In this document: piece by piece, positions 10,211-25,523 of the stretch
How the letters are laid out: each line of letters opens with the position of its first letter
Position numbering within the stretch: position 1 is the stretch's first letter
Origin: Colius striatus
Taxonomy: Eukaryota > Chordata > Aves > Coliiformes > Coliidae
DNA length: 64,000 bases
Assembly: GCF_028858725.1 (NCBI RefSeq)
Contig: NC_084774.1
Coordinates: 10,390,001 to 10,454,000 of the forward strand
Reading direction: 5' to 3'
Made by a program: the position numbers and the translations under genes
Notes under the pieces: model-generated
Told to the model about the DNA's origin: nothing
The model's database searches: none
Seen by the model: only the letters and a program-made list of their open reading frames with translations

Positions 10211-13200
10211 TAAATCCTTAAACCCCCATCAAAATGAAGCCAGGCTAACTAACCTACAGGAGTGCACAAGGTCTCCTCTCCACCACCAAGGAAATGCAAC
10301 ATCATGGGCAGTTTTGGTGAGACAGGCCCCTGCTCCAGCTTTTCAGGAGAAAAGTCTCTCTCTGCTTTTTAAGGATTAGAACTGAATTTGATGTTTCCCA
10401 TACAAAGTATGGGGAAAAATGAACAGGAATCAGTATTGTTAGAGCTTGATTTAACTCTGTTGGATAGAGCTGTTGCCTTCCTGTAAGTATCTGAGAGATC
10501 ATCAGCCTCCTTCATGGAAACAGGTAATTACATTGATGGTTATCTCAGACCAAAACAAGAGGAATAGGAATAAGCAGGCAGAGGAGCTTTGTCAAGACAT
10601 TGCTCAGGTGATTCTGTGGCTGAGAGCAGCTTGGATGCAGGCAGAGCAAACCTTTAGGTCAGCAAAGGACTAAGGAGCTTCTGTCCAGCCTGACCAAGGT
10701 CAACAGGGCCCTTGGGGAAGGTACTGGAGCTTCTGGGCTGCACCAAAAGTCCAGGGTGCAGGTGCAGGACAGATACCTCTCATCTGTTACTCCTGCAGTC
10801 AGCAGCCTGGGAATGATGCCTCTAGCAGACTCATGTTAACTCATCCCTTCTCCTAACAGGAACATTTTGCAGGTGTCTGAAGAGCAGTTCTCTACTTCCA
10901 GCAGGAGAGGTAACACTGTTATTCAACAGAACCTTGGAGAGCGAAAGAGCAAAACATTCCTCTCGCACCATAGACAACTCCAGAAGTAGGAGGTCATCAA
11001 GAAGTAAAGCCACAGAATCATATTTTGTCTTTTACTTCAGCATTTCTTCCTCAGAGGAAAAAGAGATGTCCCACCAAAGGTCTGAGGCACTGTCACCCAG
11101 ACCTGCTACCAACAGAGGAGACAAACAGAACAAGCCTTGCTACAAGTGGAAACCAAGAACCACGTGTAGTCAGCACAGGGCTCAGCCTTCCTCCAGCTGT
11201 CAGCTTTCCTCCCTCCATTTGGACAGGAAACTGGGAACTATAGTGTTTTTATTCACTCTGCTACTGTGCCTGGTTCCAGAAGAGGGAGCCCAGCCACGGT
11301 GAAAGAGAGCCAAAAATCAAAGCCATTGTTCAATGTTTTCCTGAATCATGTGTACGGTTGGAGCCAAGTTAATGTTAGACAGGAGGGGAGAGGAGTGCTG
11401 ATGCAATTACAGAAGTGAAACACATGTAATAATCTCAGACACGTACTGCAGAGGTTTTGGGCATGGTACAGTAACCACAGACACAGAACCCTGACTAACT
11501 CAGACCCACGTGTGAGTTCACACTATGCTCAGGATGAGAGCACCTCCAGCACACACTGCAACAGTGGTTTGTGACATTAAAACTCCCATTCCATTTGGAA
11601 CTCGAGCACATGGCACAAAGTTTCCTTTCTTTGTTGTGCTCTTCAGTTTCCCCCCTTACCCTGCTCTGTGTTGTCTCTTCAGTTAAGTTTACTTTGACTA
11701 CTATCAGAAGACTGAAGCAAAGATTATTGGGTTAATATTGAGCTGACATTTACTATCACTGAAGTTCATCCACACAATGGTTGCATTATTTGCAGATGCT
11801 GTGAAGTTGAAGCATAGACCAAGAACAAATCTTGGAGGGCTGTAGAAGGAGGAACAGGTTCACACATTCCAGAAAGGACAATTGTTGTCTCCTGAAAGGA
11901 CAATCCAACTGCAGCTTGAAGGCTCCCTGCTAACCCAGAGCAGACTCAGTGCAACTGCTCCAGTCTGAAAACAAATGCATGTGGTTTCTAGTGGTATATA
12001 ATGTAACTTCACAAAACTGCTGCAGACAGCAACATGCTGAAAAATAACCAAATGATCAGAGAAGCTGACAAAGCAAGTCTGCTTTGAAATGGACTAAGGG
12101 AGTAGTATATTGTTGGAATTCTCCCCTGAACATGAAGAGCATGACAAGGAACACACAGGGCTTTCTGGTTCTGAGGTCCTGAATGCATCAAGATGCTTCC
12201 AACCAGGGGTTTGGCCAATCTGGTTCTTAATTAAATCATACAAAGTCAGGAAGGGAAAACAAAGGAATAAAACCAGCTGGTAGCAGCCCAAAGTGTCCAT
12301 GGAGAAGCACCAATCCTTTTGAGGGTGCTACTCATAAGCTCTGTGGTTTGTCTCTGCTCAGCTGAGCCCATCAAGTAAACCACCTGACAAGCAGGGACAA
12401 AATATGACTCCCTGTCCTTATGTTTGCAGTGAGGTAAGGATCTCAAGGATGCTTTCAGCTGCTGACAGCAGGAGGTCCCATTACCTGTGACGATAAGACA
12501 CAGAGGGATCACACTCCAACTCAATTTAATAAGCTTTGTAAGGAACTTGGACAGGAAGTGGTTTGAAATAAGTCCAGCAACACCCATCTACTAGTCCAGG
12601 ATCTTTTTAAGTAATGCTTTTAAGCTTATACTCAAGCATACAAAGCATAAATTATACAAAACAAAACCAATACAATCATCCCAGAATAATGTAATGGCTT
12701 CTCCTATATGTACAAGGAGTGGAGATAGAATTCTTTCCAGGTAATTTCATGTATCTTAAATGCTACATAAGTGTTCTCCATATCCATCTCAATTCTGCTT
12801 TTAATGTGGGTAGAAGGAGCTGAAAGTGTTTCAATGAAATAATCTTATACAGAGAGAGGTACTTCACCTGGTTTCAAGCTGTGTATGTTTGCCTCTTCAA
12901 AAGTCTTGAGAGGAAATGCCTTACTTACAACTCTGCTGTTAGTTTCTGTGGCAGCAGCCTCTGTTTTTTCCAGCTATCTAAAATTAAAACAGTTCAGTAA
13001 GTGTTTCTGAAAAGTGCCACCAGTATTTCATCTCCACTCTCCCCCACCCTCCACAAACGACTCCGTTGCACAACAGAAGCAACCACAGTTCAGATGTGAC
13101 AGGTAGAAAAGAACCACTGCAACAGCAAAGACGACAGTTATTAGGGAGGTGACAGGTTTTGGGGAATAGAGATTTGTAGCCTAATCAGAACACACTCGAC

Positions 13201-13439
13201 ACACAGCCTTTCTGCAGGCAGGACAGTGTACAACCCAACTTCTTTGTGTCCACAGCAATAATGGAAGATTAAAAAAATCTTACTTGCTTTCAACAAAGGA
13301 AAGGCTGGGGGAGGAAGGAGTGCAGTGTTACCACCTTTAATCACCACATTTGCTTGCCACCATTGAGTTTGGAACAAATCACCTTATAAAAGTTCTTCTC
13401 ACACCATCTTAAATGAAGTGGAACAAAAATTAGGTCTTT
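10211..13439. other. Intergenic DNA between SLC17A9 and GID8
   Basis: This lies between the SLC17A9 promoter and the probable 3' end of GID8. I see no conserved coding segment, RNA gene or recognisable transposon. Short open frames are present on both strands but have no supporting features. Part of the right end could belong to the GID8 3' UTR if the poly(A) site is further left than I propose. Confidence 0.55.
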
Positions 13440-13469
13440 TTACACTAAAGCAAACCGATCAAAGTGGCA

Positions 13470-13475
13470 TTTAAT
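13470..13475 (-). terminator. GID8: Candidate poly(A) signal ATTAAA for GID8
   Basis: On the minus strand ATTAAA occurs at 13475-13470. I see no minus-strand AATAAA between here and the stop codon. Other ATTAAA hexamers exist at 13914-13909 and 13341-13336, so the choice is uncertain. Confidence 0.25.
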
Positions 13476-14324
13476 AGTATTTGTTAAAGTGGTTATCTAA
13501 CAAAAATGGGTTAACAAAATCCCATTCATTAGTAGTCACCAAATAAGACACTTCTCATGCATATGACAAAAGTTCATTCGTGTACTGAGACGTCTGTTTA
13601 CTGTGTACAATATCTCCATAAATTATAATATGTTTCACAGCCCCTACCATTCAAGAATATTTCAAACAGATTATATATTATATTTGTATATGCAAACTAT
13701 TTTATATACACTAATATAAAGATCCTTAGAAGTACCAATATCACTACCTTTATGCTTTCTCTAAAATGCATAGCTTTCGAATATTTTCTTGCAGTTACCA
13801 AAAACTTTACAGATTAAAGCTGCTTATCAATGTGGCATGTTCATAAAAACAAAGTGAAATAGTTCTATACTAATTCCATATTAAATCCCTTAAAAAACAT
13901 GTTTCTTTTTTAATGGGGAGCAAAAAAAGAAATACCCAACAATAAACCAGGCTAGTGAAAATTCAAGTAATCTATACTCAATCTCTGCCCAAATACCACA
14001 TGAAATTAATATGTAGCGTTCTAGAAGTACAGTGAACTTCTCAACCAGGACTGTAACACTGCATTTCTCATGGAGAAGAATGCCAGTCATGCCACAAAAA
14101 ACACACAACTTTCCACTCCATCTGGGAGAAGCTTTAGATGAGATTTAACGACACAAAGTGTCAGAACAGAGGAAAAGCTGATGAGTTACCTGGGAAGAAA
14201 TTAAAAGCTATTCCAGTTTCGTTTCTGCAGGTTGTTATTGAACAGAGTTACATTAACCATACAGTTTCTCACAAACTAAAAGTTATACATGGTTTTCAGA
14301 CAACAACCGACTGCAAAAAGGTGT

Positions 14325-14348
14325 GGGGGGGGAGGGGGGCAGGGGGGG
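14325..14348 (+). repeat. G-run cluster in the GID8 3' UTR
   Basis: Runs of eight, six and seven G separated by one or two bases (plus strand), so the GID8 transcript carries C-runs here. The plus strand could form a G-quadruplex. Such tracts are slippage-prone and hard to sequence, so the run lengths may be inexact. Confidence 0.8.
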
Positions 14349-16185
14349 AAATAGAATAGAAAACCCAAACCCAGAATCCCACAACTGTTCAGTTTGGTGT
14401 GAGAATAACCCAGCCTGGCTGAAGGAAAGCCAGAGTTTTGCTGTAGTTGAGGGGGCTACTGACAGCTTGTTATGTAGAAACTCTAAGACCTCCATACCAC
14501 AAAGACCTCAGAGTAGAGAACAGAACGATCAGTAATAAATGGGAACAGATAATTTTGTTATATCCATCATCTAGCTTAACCTTGGTGCTCTGAATCTCTA
14601 ATAGCTGCTTCACAAACAATGGTTCTTCCCCCCACAAAAAATAGCTACACAAGTAAACAGTGTTCACAGTAATGCAATCAGTAACAGGTTTTGTTAATTT
14701 CTGTAAGTCAGGTGTATCTGCAAAGCTTTATACAGTTTAATGCGTTAAGTATTCCAGTAAAATTAAGTGAAAACTAAGTTTCATTCTACAGGGTAATATC
14801 TACAAGACTAGATTATGTACAGTATGGGGCTGGTGTGACTGCTGCCAGTGTTTCATGATGTTAAAGCTACTTCACCCATCAGCTCGATCCCTACTCGGTA
14901 AATCTGTAATAACTTGATATACAGACCTAAAAATCTAGAGGTCAATTTGGCAAGAGTAGTGCTTACTCCCACTGGATACACACCAGTGTCCAGTGCTGCA
15001 AAAACTGAGTCAACCAGAACATCCCATACCCAGAAGATTACAATTTGTTGACTTGAAAGTCTGGACTTGACGTGTAAAACATTAGAACTATAATCCTAAC
15101 TGGAGTGAGGACAGTCAGTAAACAAATACAGGTGAAGATGAACTGCATCTCTTCAGAAAGGTATGGAAGAATTGAGAAAATGGAAACATCTGGTTTTGGA
15201 CAGCCCTGCTCTGCTCAGCTCAAGGCATGAAAACAGCCCAAGCAGCTCTAAAACTACAACTGTTACCCAGCAGATGCGAAGACAGATCGTGCACAAGACG
15301 ATGCATCAGAGGCTTCAACGAGCGTCTCTCCCCTTCACTTAACTTCCCAACACAACCGTGTCTTTCAGCTTATAAACATCCAGCAGCCTTCAAAGCTTTA
15401 GCAGCCTGCTGGGATCACTGCAGTGTCTGCAGCTGCAAATTCAATACAGAGGAAGTGAAACAAAACCCCTCGAAATGCCTCTTGGGGGTCATTTTGGTCA
15501 TTTGTGACAATTAACAAAACGATTGCCAATACTACTCCTCCTGAAAAGATGGGTCACTGATCCATTATGAACATAGCTCTCACCATATAAAGCACCAAAA
15601 AAGTCAGAAACCAGGAAAATAAACCCCCCAAAAAAGTCCTTAAATTATGATTTACAAGTTTGTACACTATTTCCTAAAAGGTTGACCTTACTGCAAAGTT
15701 TATAGATGAAAACTTGACCAGTTACTTTTAAGGGGAATGTATATCTGGCTATAACTTAAAAGGTAGAAAATATTCACTGCTCTATATACACATTTCAAAC
15801 AGGAAACAGTTAAACTTAACTGAATAGTTGCCCATATAACTCCGTATTAACTCACGGCCACTAAACTAGGCATCAGTAGCCAAATTAGAAAGCTTGAGTT
15901 CTGTACTTTTAAAAATGCTATTTTTTCTCTTTTCCTGTCCTGTTTAATTGGTTTTCTTTTAAAAATGTATTATAGTGCATAGCCTAAGTCAGACTTTCCA
16001 AGAGATACAGCGCCTTTCAATGCAGTTTTTGCAGCATTTAAAAGGGACTTTTCTCCCTTCACATTAGATGTTCATTGAAAAATCTGAATTGAGTGCTGTA
16101 CTGTAGTAAAAATATTTCAGTCACAGACTGATATAAACGTGTACTGTGCAGTACTAAGGTTGTTTGATGTCCATCTGCACACATT

Positions 16186-18888
<2,703 letters not shown>

Positions 18889-18891
18889 TTA

Positions 18892-20073
18892 CTACAAGAG
18901 AAGAAAAGCACCTCATTTAACATGATTCAAGTTTGACGTGTGCAAGCACTCTGTTACTAGCACCTTTCTATCTTTTTCAAGACAATTTTTAAATTAATAG
19001 TCCAAAAGAAACTCTATCTCAAACCAGTTTTCTATTATTCTCTGTCCTGTGCTTTCAGCCTCTAAAGTGTCTTCCACCAATCACCAGAATAAAAAATTCC
19101 ATCTTCTTGTACTTGCTCTTAAACCCACTCCAACTGAATCTTGTTAGTACAGGATGCACACAGCATCAGTGTGAAACGAGTCGAAGAGTTTCACAGCAAG
19201 CCAGGAAAACCAAAACAGCCGTTTAAAGCAAAGCCTGTGTGAACAGTATTTCACCAAAACTTAAGAAGACACAGCTCCACATATCGTACAGCCACAAAAC
19301 TGTGGACTATCCAAAGTACAACTCAAAGCCTTAGGCTAACTTAGCTTCGCTGGCCCCAGAAGTACTGCTATCAATGCTTTAAGATGTTACCTTCTAGTAT
19401 CTCTTTCGACAACGCTGCTTTTCAGATTCGTAAGCAAAGCGCTTTGCTGAAGCCGGCATTTCATCACTTCTACCTTCAGTCACGATCACGGGGGCAGCGA
19501 AAAGGGGAGGAGAGGCGGCGGCAACAACAACAGCAACAGGCACGGCCACCCTTCGCACACAAACACGAGCGCCGGCGCGCCTCCATCGCCAGCCCGCTGC
19601 CAACAGGTCTTTCGTTCTTTCTCCAAACTACCGCAAAAGCTACAGCGCATCCCGGAAAGTTGGGCAGCGGGAGGCCGGGCCGGCCCCGGGCCGGCCGAGG
19701 CGCCAATCGGTCCCCGGCCCCGCGTTCGCACCGCTCCCAACCACGCGGCGGGGAACGGGGCTCCCGCCGCAACGGGCTGCGGCGGCCCAAGCCCCGCGCG
19801 GCCCCTGCCCGCCGGGAGACCCCGTCCCGACCCCGTCCTGATCCCGTCCTGACCCCGGCCTTTCCCCGCCGCCGCCGGCCCGCCGAGCCTCTGCCCTCAA
19901 CCTGGCCCTCTCCGGGAACGGGCGATCGAAGCGCTCGGCCCCGCTCGCCATAGGCCCAGCGTCTCTCCGAAGCCTGAGGTGGCCGGCAGCCGACTGACCC
20001 ACCGAGGCGGCGGCGCGGCCCTGCCAGTCCCCACCCGCCGAGGGAAGGCGCGGGCCCGGCGGCGCCATCTTAC
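18892..20073 (-). other. GID8: GID8 intron 1
   Basis: Runs from the CTCG|GTAAGATGG donor in the CpG island to the acceptor before the coding start. The left half is ordinary AT-rich DNA and the right half is CpG-island DNA. A second donor-like site, GAAG|GTAACA, lies at about 19389 on the minus strand and could serve an alternative first exon. Confidence 0.6.
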
Positions 20074-20150
20074 CGAGCGCGCGGCTCCGCCGGCTCCGAC
20101 GCACGAACGCGGCCCCGTCCGCCGCCTCCGCCAGGCCGCTGCGCGCGGAT
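20074..20150 (-). other. GID8: Probable non-coding first exon of GID8
   Basis: The minus strand has CGCGCTCG|GTAAGATGGC, a strong donor with the last exon base at 20074. The exon would be 5' UTR only, as in mammals, because the ATG sits in the next exon. The upstream edge (transcription start) is a guess placed next to the TCTCGCGAGA element. The YY1-type AAGATGGCGCC just inside the intron is typical of such promoters. Confidence 0.5.
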
Positions 20151-20159
20151 CTCGCGAGA
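20150..20159. promoter_or_regulatory. TCTCGCGAGA palindrome
   Basis: An exact ten-base palindrome known as a CpG-island core promoter motif, common at bidirectional and housekeeping promoters. Nearby at 20173-20177 is CCAAT in the plus orientation. The two elements lie within 30 bases, just upstream of the presumed GID8 start. Confidence 0.7.
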
Positions 20160-20649
20160 ACCGTCCTCTCGGCCAATCAGCGCGCGGAGAGGGGCGAGAA
20201 AACGCAACCATAGAGTCGGGCGGCGGGACGGAGTGGGTGCTCGGCTGTGCGGGGACGCGCCGCCGCCGGCGGGGAGGCGGCAGCACGGAGGCGGCTGTTG
20301 ATGGCGGCGCCTCAGAAGCAGCGAGAGCAGGCGCGGCCCCGCCATGGCAGCAGAGAGCGGGGGCGGCCGCGGCGCGGGGCCAGCGCGGCTGCAAGATGGC
20401 CGCTGTGCCGCCTCAGGCAGCCGCGGCCTCACGGGATGAGGGTCCCTGGAGTCAGCGAGGCCGCGTCTCCTTCCTTCCCTGCCTCGGCTCGGACACGGCC
20501 TGTGCTGGCCCTGCCATGCTTCTCCCCCCCCACCCCAATCCGTCCGATCCCCTCTGCCAGCGGCGGCCGCAGCTGCGCTGTGGCTCCTATCCCTCCCTGA
20601 CGCTTTAATAACGTCTGAGGCGACAGCAGGAACCTCCCTGGGAGAGGGA

Positions 20650-23600
20650 CACCAATCCTGGCAGTAACAACCCACGCAGAAATTGACTGACGGGCTGGTC
20701 GGGTCCCTGCGCCGGTGGGGTGTGCGCAGGCCGCGCTGTGGGAGGCTGGCACTGACGTGGTGGGGGCCGCTGCAGCTGCCTTGCTCAGAGCATGGCTTGG
20801 CAAGGGCTGGCCTTCTGCTGCCCGCAGAGTTGGGCCTGCCAGGAAAAAGGAAAGGGAGATGGCTCTGGTGCAGGTCACAGCCTGGTGTGTTAATGTACAG
20901 TTCCACCAGTTCACTGCTAGTAACTGTGACCTGTCATGGCCAAGGGCTCTGATTCATGATCTCTCTCAGAAGGTGCATGGGCAGCTGAGGAGAGTTGATA
21001 AAATTCCAGACAGCTAGAGCAGTGTGGTGTCTGTGAGTCAAAGCACACTGCAGAACAGCCAAGAACTCACCTTCATTTGTATTTTTGAGAGCGGGCTCCA
21101 GACAGCCCACCCTCTGTGCTGCAAATGATACCCCTCAGAAAAAATGTAAGGTCACTTCCAGATTGGGAGTACGGATACAATTAAGCATTTGTCACTCCTA
21201 GTTTTGTAACTGTGCAATAAAGTTGCAAAACTGACTTTGGTTACAATGGTCCCTACGTTGAAAATGAGAAAATTACCACATAATAAATAATGTATTTTTT
21301 TAACCTATTTCTCCAAACAAAGCCCTGGGTTTACAATCAGTGCAGAATTTTGGGCAAAGAACTTCAAATATTTAGTAACACATGCCATGAAGTTGTCAGC
21401 TACATGACAAAGTTACAGCGTGGTGAGTGTTCCTGTTAATTGGAGAGAACACTTCCTCGGGCTTTAATCTAAAAACTAATCTCAATAAATTTGACTCACT
21501 GTGAAAAATCAGTGTTCAAACTTTACTTCAAAACCAGTTGGGCTTGTAAATCTCTCTAACCATGCTGTCTGGTTCTTGTCAGCTCCTCCCTCAAAGGCGG
21601 AGTTTCCCAGGGGACTTCCATAAAGGAGGAGAGAGAGGAGGAAGATGCTCCTCTCCAGGAGGAGTTTCCTGATCTCTACAGAGGGAAACATACCTCAAGC
21701 AGAGAGGAGGCAACAGAGTGTAATTCATAGCACAGCTGCTGTTTACAGGTAACCAGTGTAATTGCTTTCTAATAGAGTGGAATAATATATTGACTAAGTA
21801 AGGTAAAAATGGGTGAGCTGCAGTTTGGCAGCACACTTGATTGTGTGGTGCTGACATCTGGTTTTTCACAGGTTGGGATGTTCAACCAGTTGTAACAGAA
21901 GTGTCTCTTTACCCTTTTCTAATCCCTGAGCTAAAGGGGGGAAAAGGGCTAAAAGCAGCTCTGAATTGTGGCTTTGCTTGTCCTAAATAGTAGGTTAGGG
22001 GTTTTTTTCTTTAAATACTTTTAAGAGTTGGTATTTTTTTATATGAGTCAGGATTTGATCAATACTAATGTCAAAGAGAGGTGTTGGCTGATATTTGGAG
22101 TTGAACAGTCACTAATTCCCGGAGAATTGGCCCCAAGTCCATGCAAAAAGAAAAGGGCATATATTGGGGAGGAAGCAGAGTTCATCTAGAATGGGAGTTG
22201 GAGGAAAGAAAGTTGCTTTATCTATGTGACCAACTAACCCTAAGTAAAGTATTTCTCTATGTTCATCTAGTCTTTATCAAAAAGTATCAGGAACCTTGGA
22301 GAACCAAGGACCCAGAAGATACCCTGCCTTGAAATCTGACATTTAGTTTGAGTGATGTGCTGAACTCTGAGGACAGAAGCCTTTTTCCACCAAAAAAAAG
22401 GTAAAGCTGGAGCACAGCTAACAGAAATTAGTCCCTTCTGACTTAAAAATGACTAATTATCTGTTAAAAACCCAAACAAATAAACAGAGGTGCCAAAGAT
22501 GGAGGAGGGGATAGAAGTTGCTCATTTACTTTCATCCCTACTATTTTCATGGGCTAATTGTGTCTCTAGTTTTCACCTGGCTGTTGAAATTGGCTCATCA
22601 GAACATCCACTGAGGAAGAACTGAGACAAGGGGTGAAGGTCAAGTATTTCATTTAACACTGGAAAAGGTTCTCTTGGTGAAGGTGGGTGAGGGAACAGAA
22701 GTGACACCCCAGATCTGAGGAGGCCATCTCCGTGCCACACGAAGGTGATGCCTTAGTGCTTGTCACAAACAGTTTTATGGGTCACACGAGAGGTTTTAAA
22801 CAGAAACAAAACTCTTATCATACAGATCACCAGAAAAACTCCTTCTGCTTGTTGCTGCCAAGACAATGAGGATCCAGACCAGTAACTCAGGGGTAGATTT
22901 CCTAAATTAAGGGAAATTAGGCTTCAACATGAAAATAATTACGAGGGGAACCGAGTTACTGATGGCACCATTTAAGTGAAGCTGTGTTCAGTCAGTAAAT
23001 GTAGGTACTCTGACTTGGGCTTTAACACAAAGGTGTAGGGGTTTTGTGTGTTCAAAGCTTAATGTGCTTTAGATGTTGTTCCCTGTGCCAAGTGAATCAG
23101 GATTAGGTTAAGATGGGGTAAAGCCTCTTAGCAAATGCGTATGAGGAACTGAATACCTGCTCCTCTGCTAGATCCCCTCTTGCAGGCATCCCCAGCTCAT
23201 GTCGGTCTGCAATCCCTTGTTTTGATTGTTGCCTCTCCCTTGGTGTGTAATTTCTGGGTTTGAGCACTCCCTAGATGCTAAATTTGTCCATTAATCACAT
23301 ATTATTAGCTTTTCCCAGGGCATAAATCACAGTGCAGCTTAATCTACCAAATCATAAGGTGTATTTCCCTCCACATGCTTTTCATCTATTTTAGCTCTGT
23401 AGCTGCACAACAAAAATTGACCTTCTGCTTGCCTTTAATCACGGTGTCTTGTACTTTTGTACAGGAATCTGTTGGGTTTTTGTAACCTCTTGCTGTTCCT
23501 GTGTGAAGTAAGTATTAATACTGCCCAGTTTTACAGGTGGAGAAAGAATCTGACTGTGCTATCAGGCAAAAAGCTAATAGCTTTTCTAACAGTTCTAAGC

Positions 23601-24400
23601 TTTTAGCACCAGAAGTCTCATGTGTAGACTGGAGATTTCTAAAGATGTCATCAAATTGCTCCACAGAATCCTGTAATTCTAGAGAATTAATGCTAAGCAT
23701 GTGTTTGTTCTCTCATGTTTTCATTCCTTAATCTATCTTAGTAAACACTATACCTGTCTGGAAGGCAACTGAAATCAATGTTATCAACACACAAGGGAAA
23801 ATGTGCAGGATTGGGTCAATCAAAGAGCCAAACCTCACACCTCCAACTGCCTGAAAGGCTCTTCAGGTGTCCGGGTCAGGAGTATTTGCGTGGCCTCATG
23901 GCTCCTGCTGTAAACCTTGGGACCTCTCAGTGTTTGTGATATGTAGGTGTTTCTTTTTGCTACATCCTTTTTGCTAACATCCCAAATGTTGATAGTTGGA
24001 ACAAAACAGGTAAATAGCAGTGGTGAGGTTCTTTTAGTAGCCCATTTTTACTGGGATGAGCTGATCCAGCAAACGCTTTCCCTTCACAGTACTCCATAAC
24101 CTGGGCCCAGATGAAAGCACTTACTGCAGCAAGGGCTGCTTGATTTTTCTGAGAGATGAAGTGGAAAAAGCAAACCTCAACCCCACTGGAATAAGAACAG
24201 GTGGGGACTATAGCTGATGTGAGTTGGGTCTGCAAGCAGCAGGTGAAATCCTCTGCCATGTTACTGTGACAAAGCCATACTTGGCCTGTGAGAGCACAGT
24301 AAGCAAAGCTCTATTTAGCATCGCTTCCGTGCAGATTTGCTTTGGTGCTGGCAACCTCACGGGTAACGAATAAAACTGCTGTGAGGTAAGATCACTCCGT
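20650..24400. other. Intergenic DNA between GID8 and DIDO1 promoters
   Basis: AT-richer DNA between the two divergent CpG islands. No conserved exon, RNA gene or clear transposon is seen. Short open frames (for example 24208-24690, minus) run into the CpG island and are discussed as a finding. Confidence 0.6.
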
Positions 24401-24699
24401 GTTTTGGATAAGGGGCAGCAGGCATTGTTCATTCCACTGAATAGTTCTGCAGAGGAAGGCCTGAAGCGCCTGAGGCGGTCCTCAGTGGCCGCAGGATGGG
24501 GGGAGGCGAGAGCCAGGGCGGAGCAGCCATGGCTGCGGATAGGGCCCAAAACCCGCCTCAGCCCTTCCCGCCCAGCGCCGGCCCGTGAGGGAGCTCTCGC
24601 CGCCTGCCCGGGAGGCGGAGCCAACGCCAGCCCAAGTCCGCCGAGAGCCGTGCGCAAAGCGAAACGCTCAGGGCTGCCGTTGGCCGCCATCTCGGTCTC

Positions 24700-24825
24700 T
24701 ATGGTAGCGGGGGAGGAGCGTTCCCGCCCAGCGCTCTGGAGCGGCTGCGAGGAGGAAATGGCGGCTCGTCTCGGCTGAGACCCTCCGCGGTAGCGGCGAG
24801 ATTTACCCCCAAACCCCTCCCCGCG
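24700..24825 (+). other. DIDO1: Probable non-coding first exon of DIDO1
   Basis: The sequence ends CCCCGCG|GTGAGTGAG, a near-perfect donor in the plus direction, just downstream of the YY1-type AAATGGCGGC that usually sits at or just after the start site. The exon carries ATGGCGGCTCGTCTCGGCTGA, a seven-codon open frame, so it looks like 5' UTR. The left edge is arbitrary within the island. The next plausible exon is at 35318, or the candidate at 29613. Confidence 0.55.
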
Positions 24826-25259
24826 GTGAGTGAGGGAGGCAGCCGGAGGAGCACCGGGACGGGGGAGAAAGGGAGCGGGGCCGCCGCCTCGGCGGAGGGG
24901 ACGCGGAAAAGGGGCGGGAGCGTCCTCAGGCCTTTGGGCTCGACTAGAAAATGGAGGCGGGCGGGTGGTGAGGGTCAGGGAGGCCGGAGGGACCCCGGGG
25001 GGGCGCGGGGCCGCCTGTTTTCAGGGGATCGTCGGTGCGGCTGCGGGGCTATGACACGCCGGAGGCCTGGCCTGGTTCCAGAGGAGGTCGGCGACTCAAT
25101 GCGGGGGCCCCGGAGGAAGCTAAAAGCCGCCGCCCCATAAGCTCATAACGTGGTTGGGCCGGAGCGCAGCGGACGCCCTCCCCGGGCGGAGCGGGCTAGA
25201 AGGCGGGCTCCTCCATGTTGGGGGGAGAGGAGAGAGGACGGTTATGCTCTGAGGCGATC

Positions 25260-25523
25260 GACGTCATTACCAAGCTGACGCCGGCAAGCTTCTACGTGAC
25301 GTCATGATCGACTTTAACCTTTCTCGTTCCCTTGCCTCGGTAGCCGAGGTTGGGGTTCACTGCCGCGGCCCTGACGGGTGGTGGGGCGGCGGGAGCGCCC
25401 GGAGCCGTGCTCTTCGGCGCTGGGGCACCAGGAAGCCGGCGGAAAACTCCTTCCGAGGCGGGGAGGGGAGAGGGGCTGGGCCTTGGCGGGGGACGCTGAA
25501 CCTTACCTGCCTTGGCGTGACGT
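25260..25523. promoter_or_regulatory. Cluster of CRE/ATF-type sites
   Basis: Within 264 bases there are a GACGTCA (25260-25266), a TGACG half-site (25276-25280), a full palindromic TGACGTCA (25297-25304, inside CTACGTGACGTCATGATCG) and a TGACGT (25518-25523). CREB/ATF family proteins bind such elements. They lie 0.45-0.7 kb into DIDO1 intron 1. Confidence 0.6.

Larger units (their letters stand above)
13440..16185 (-). other. GID8: GID8 3' untranslated region
   Basis: About 2.7 kb directly downstream of the GID8 stop codon. It is AT-rich and repeat-poor, with long A/T-rich blocks (for example around 13600-13870) of the kind seen in vertebrate 3' UTRs. Mammalian GID8 also has a 3' UTR several times longer than its coding region, from memory. 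The left border is set by an ATTAAA-type signal and is approximate. Confidence 0.5.
19440..20640. promoter_or_regulatory. GID8: CpG-island promoter of GID8
   Basis: About 1.2 kb of very CpG-dense DNA flanked by AT-rich sequence. It contains a strong minus-strand splice donor, a TCTCGCGAGA palindrome, a CCAAT box and a YY1-like AAGATGGCGCC straddling the donor. No TATA box. On the plus side there are further GC boxes and a second YY1-like site, CAAGATGGCCGC, near 20391-20402. I found no strong plus-strand splice donor here, so I cannot show that DIDO1 also starts from this island. Confidence 0.8.

Noticed and set aside
9151-10221. 356-residue plus-strand open frame across the SLC17A9 CpG island and pyrimidine tract
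   Set aside because: It is explained by composition: GC-rich DNA lacks stops and the tail is a Phe/Pro/Leu run from the C/T tract. The true exon lies on the other strand.
19384-20906. Long Arg/Pro/Ala-rich frames on both strands of the GID8 CpG island
   Set aside because: Overlapping frames in all phases with no homology or splice support, typical of stop-poor CpG islands.
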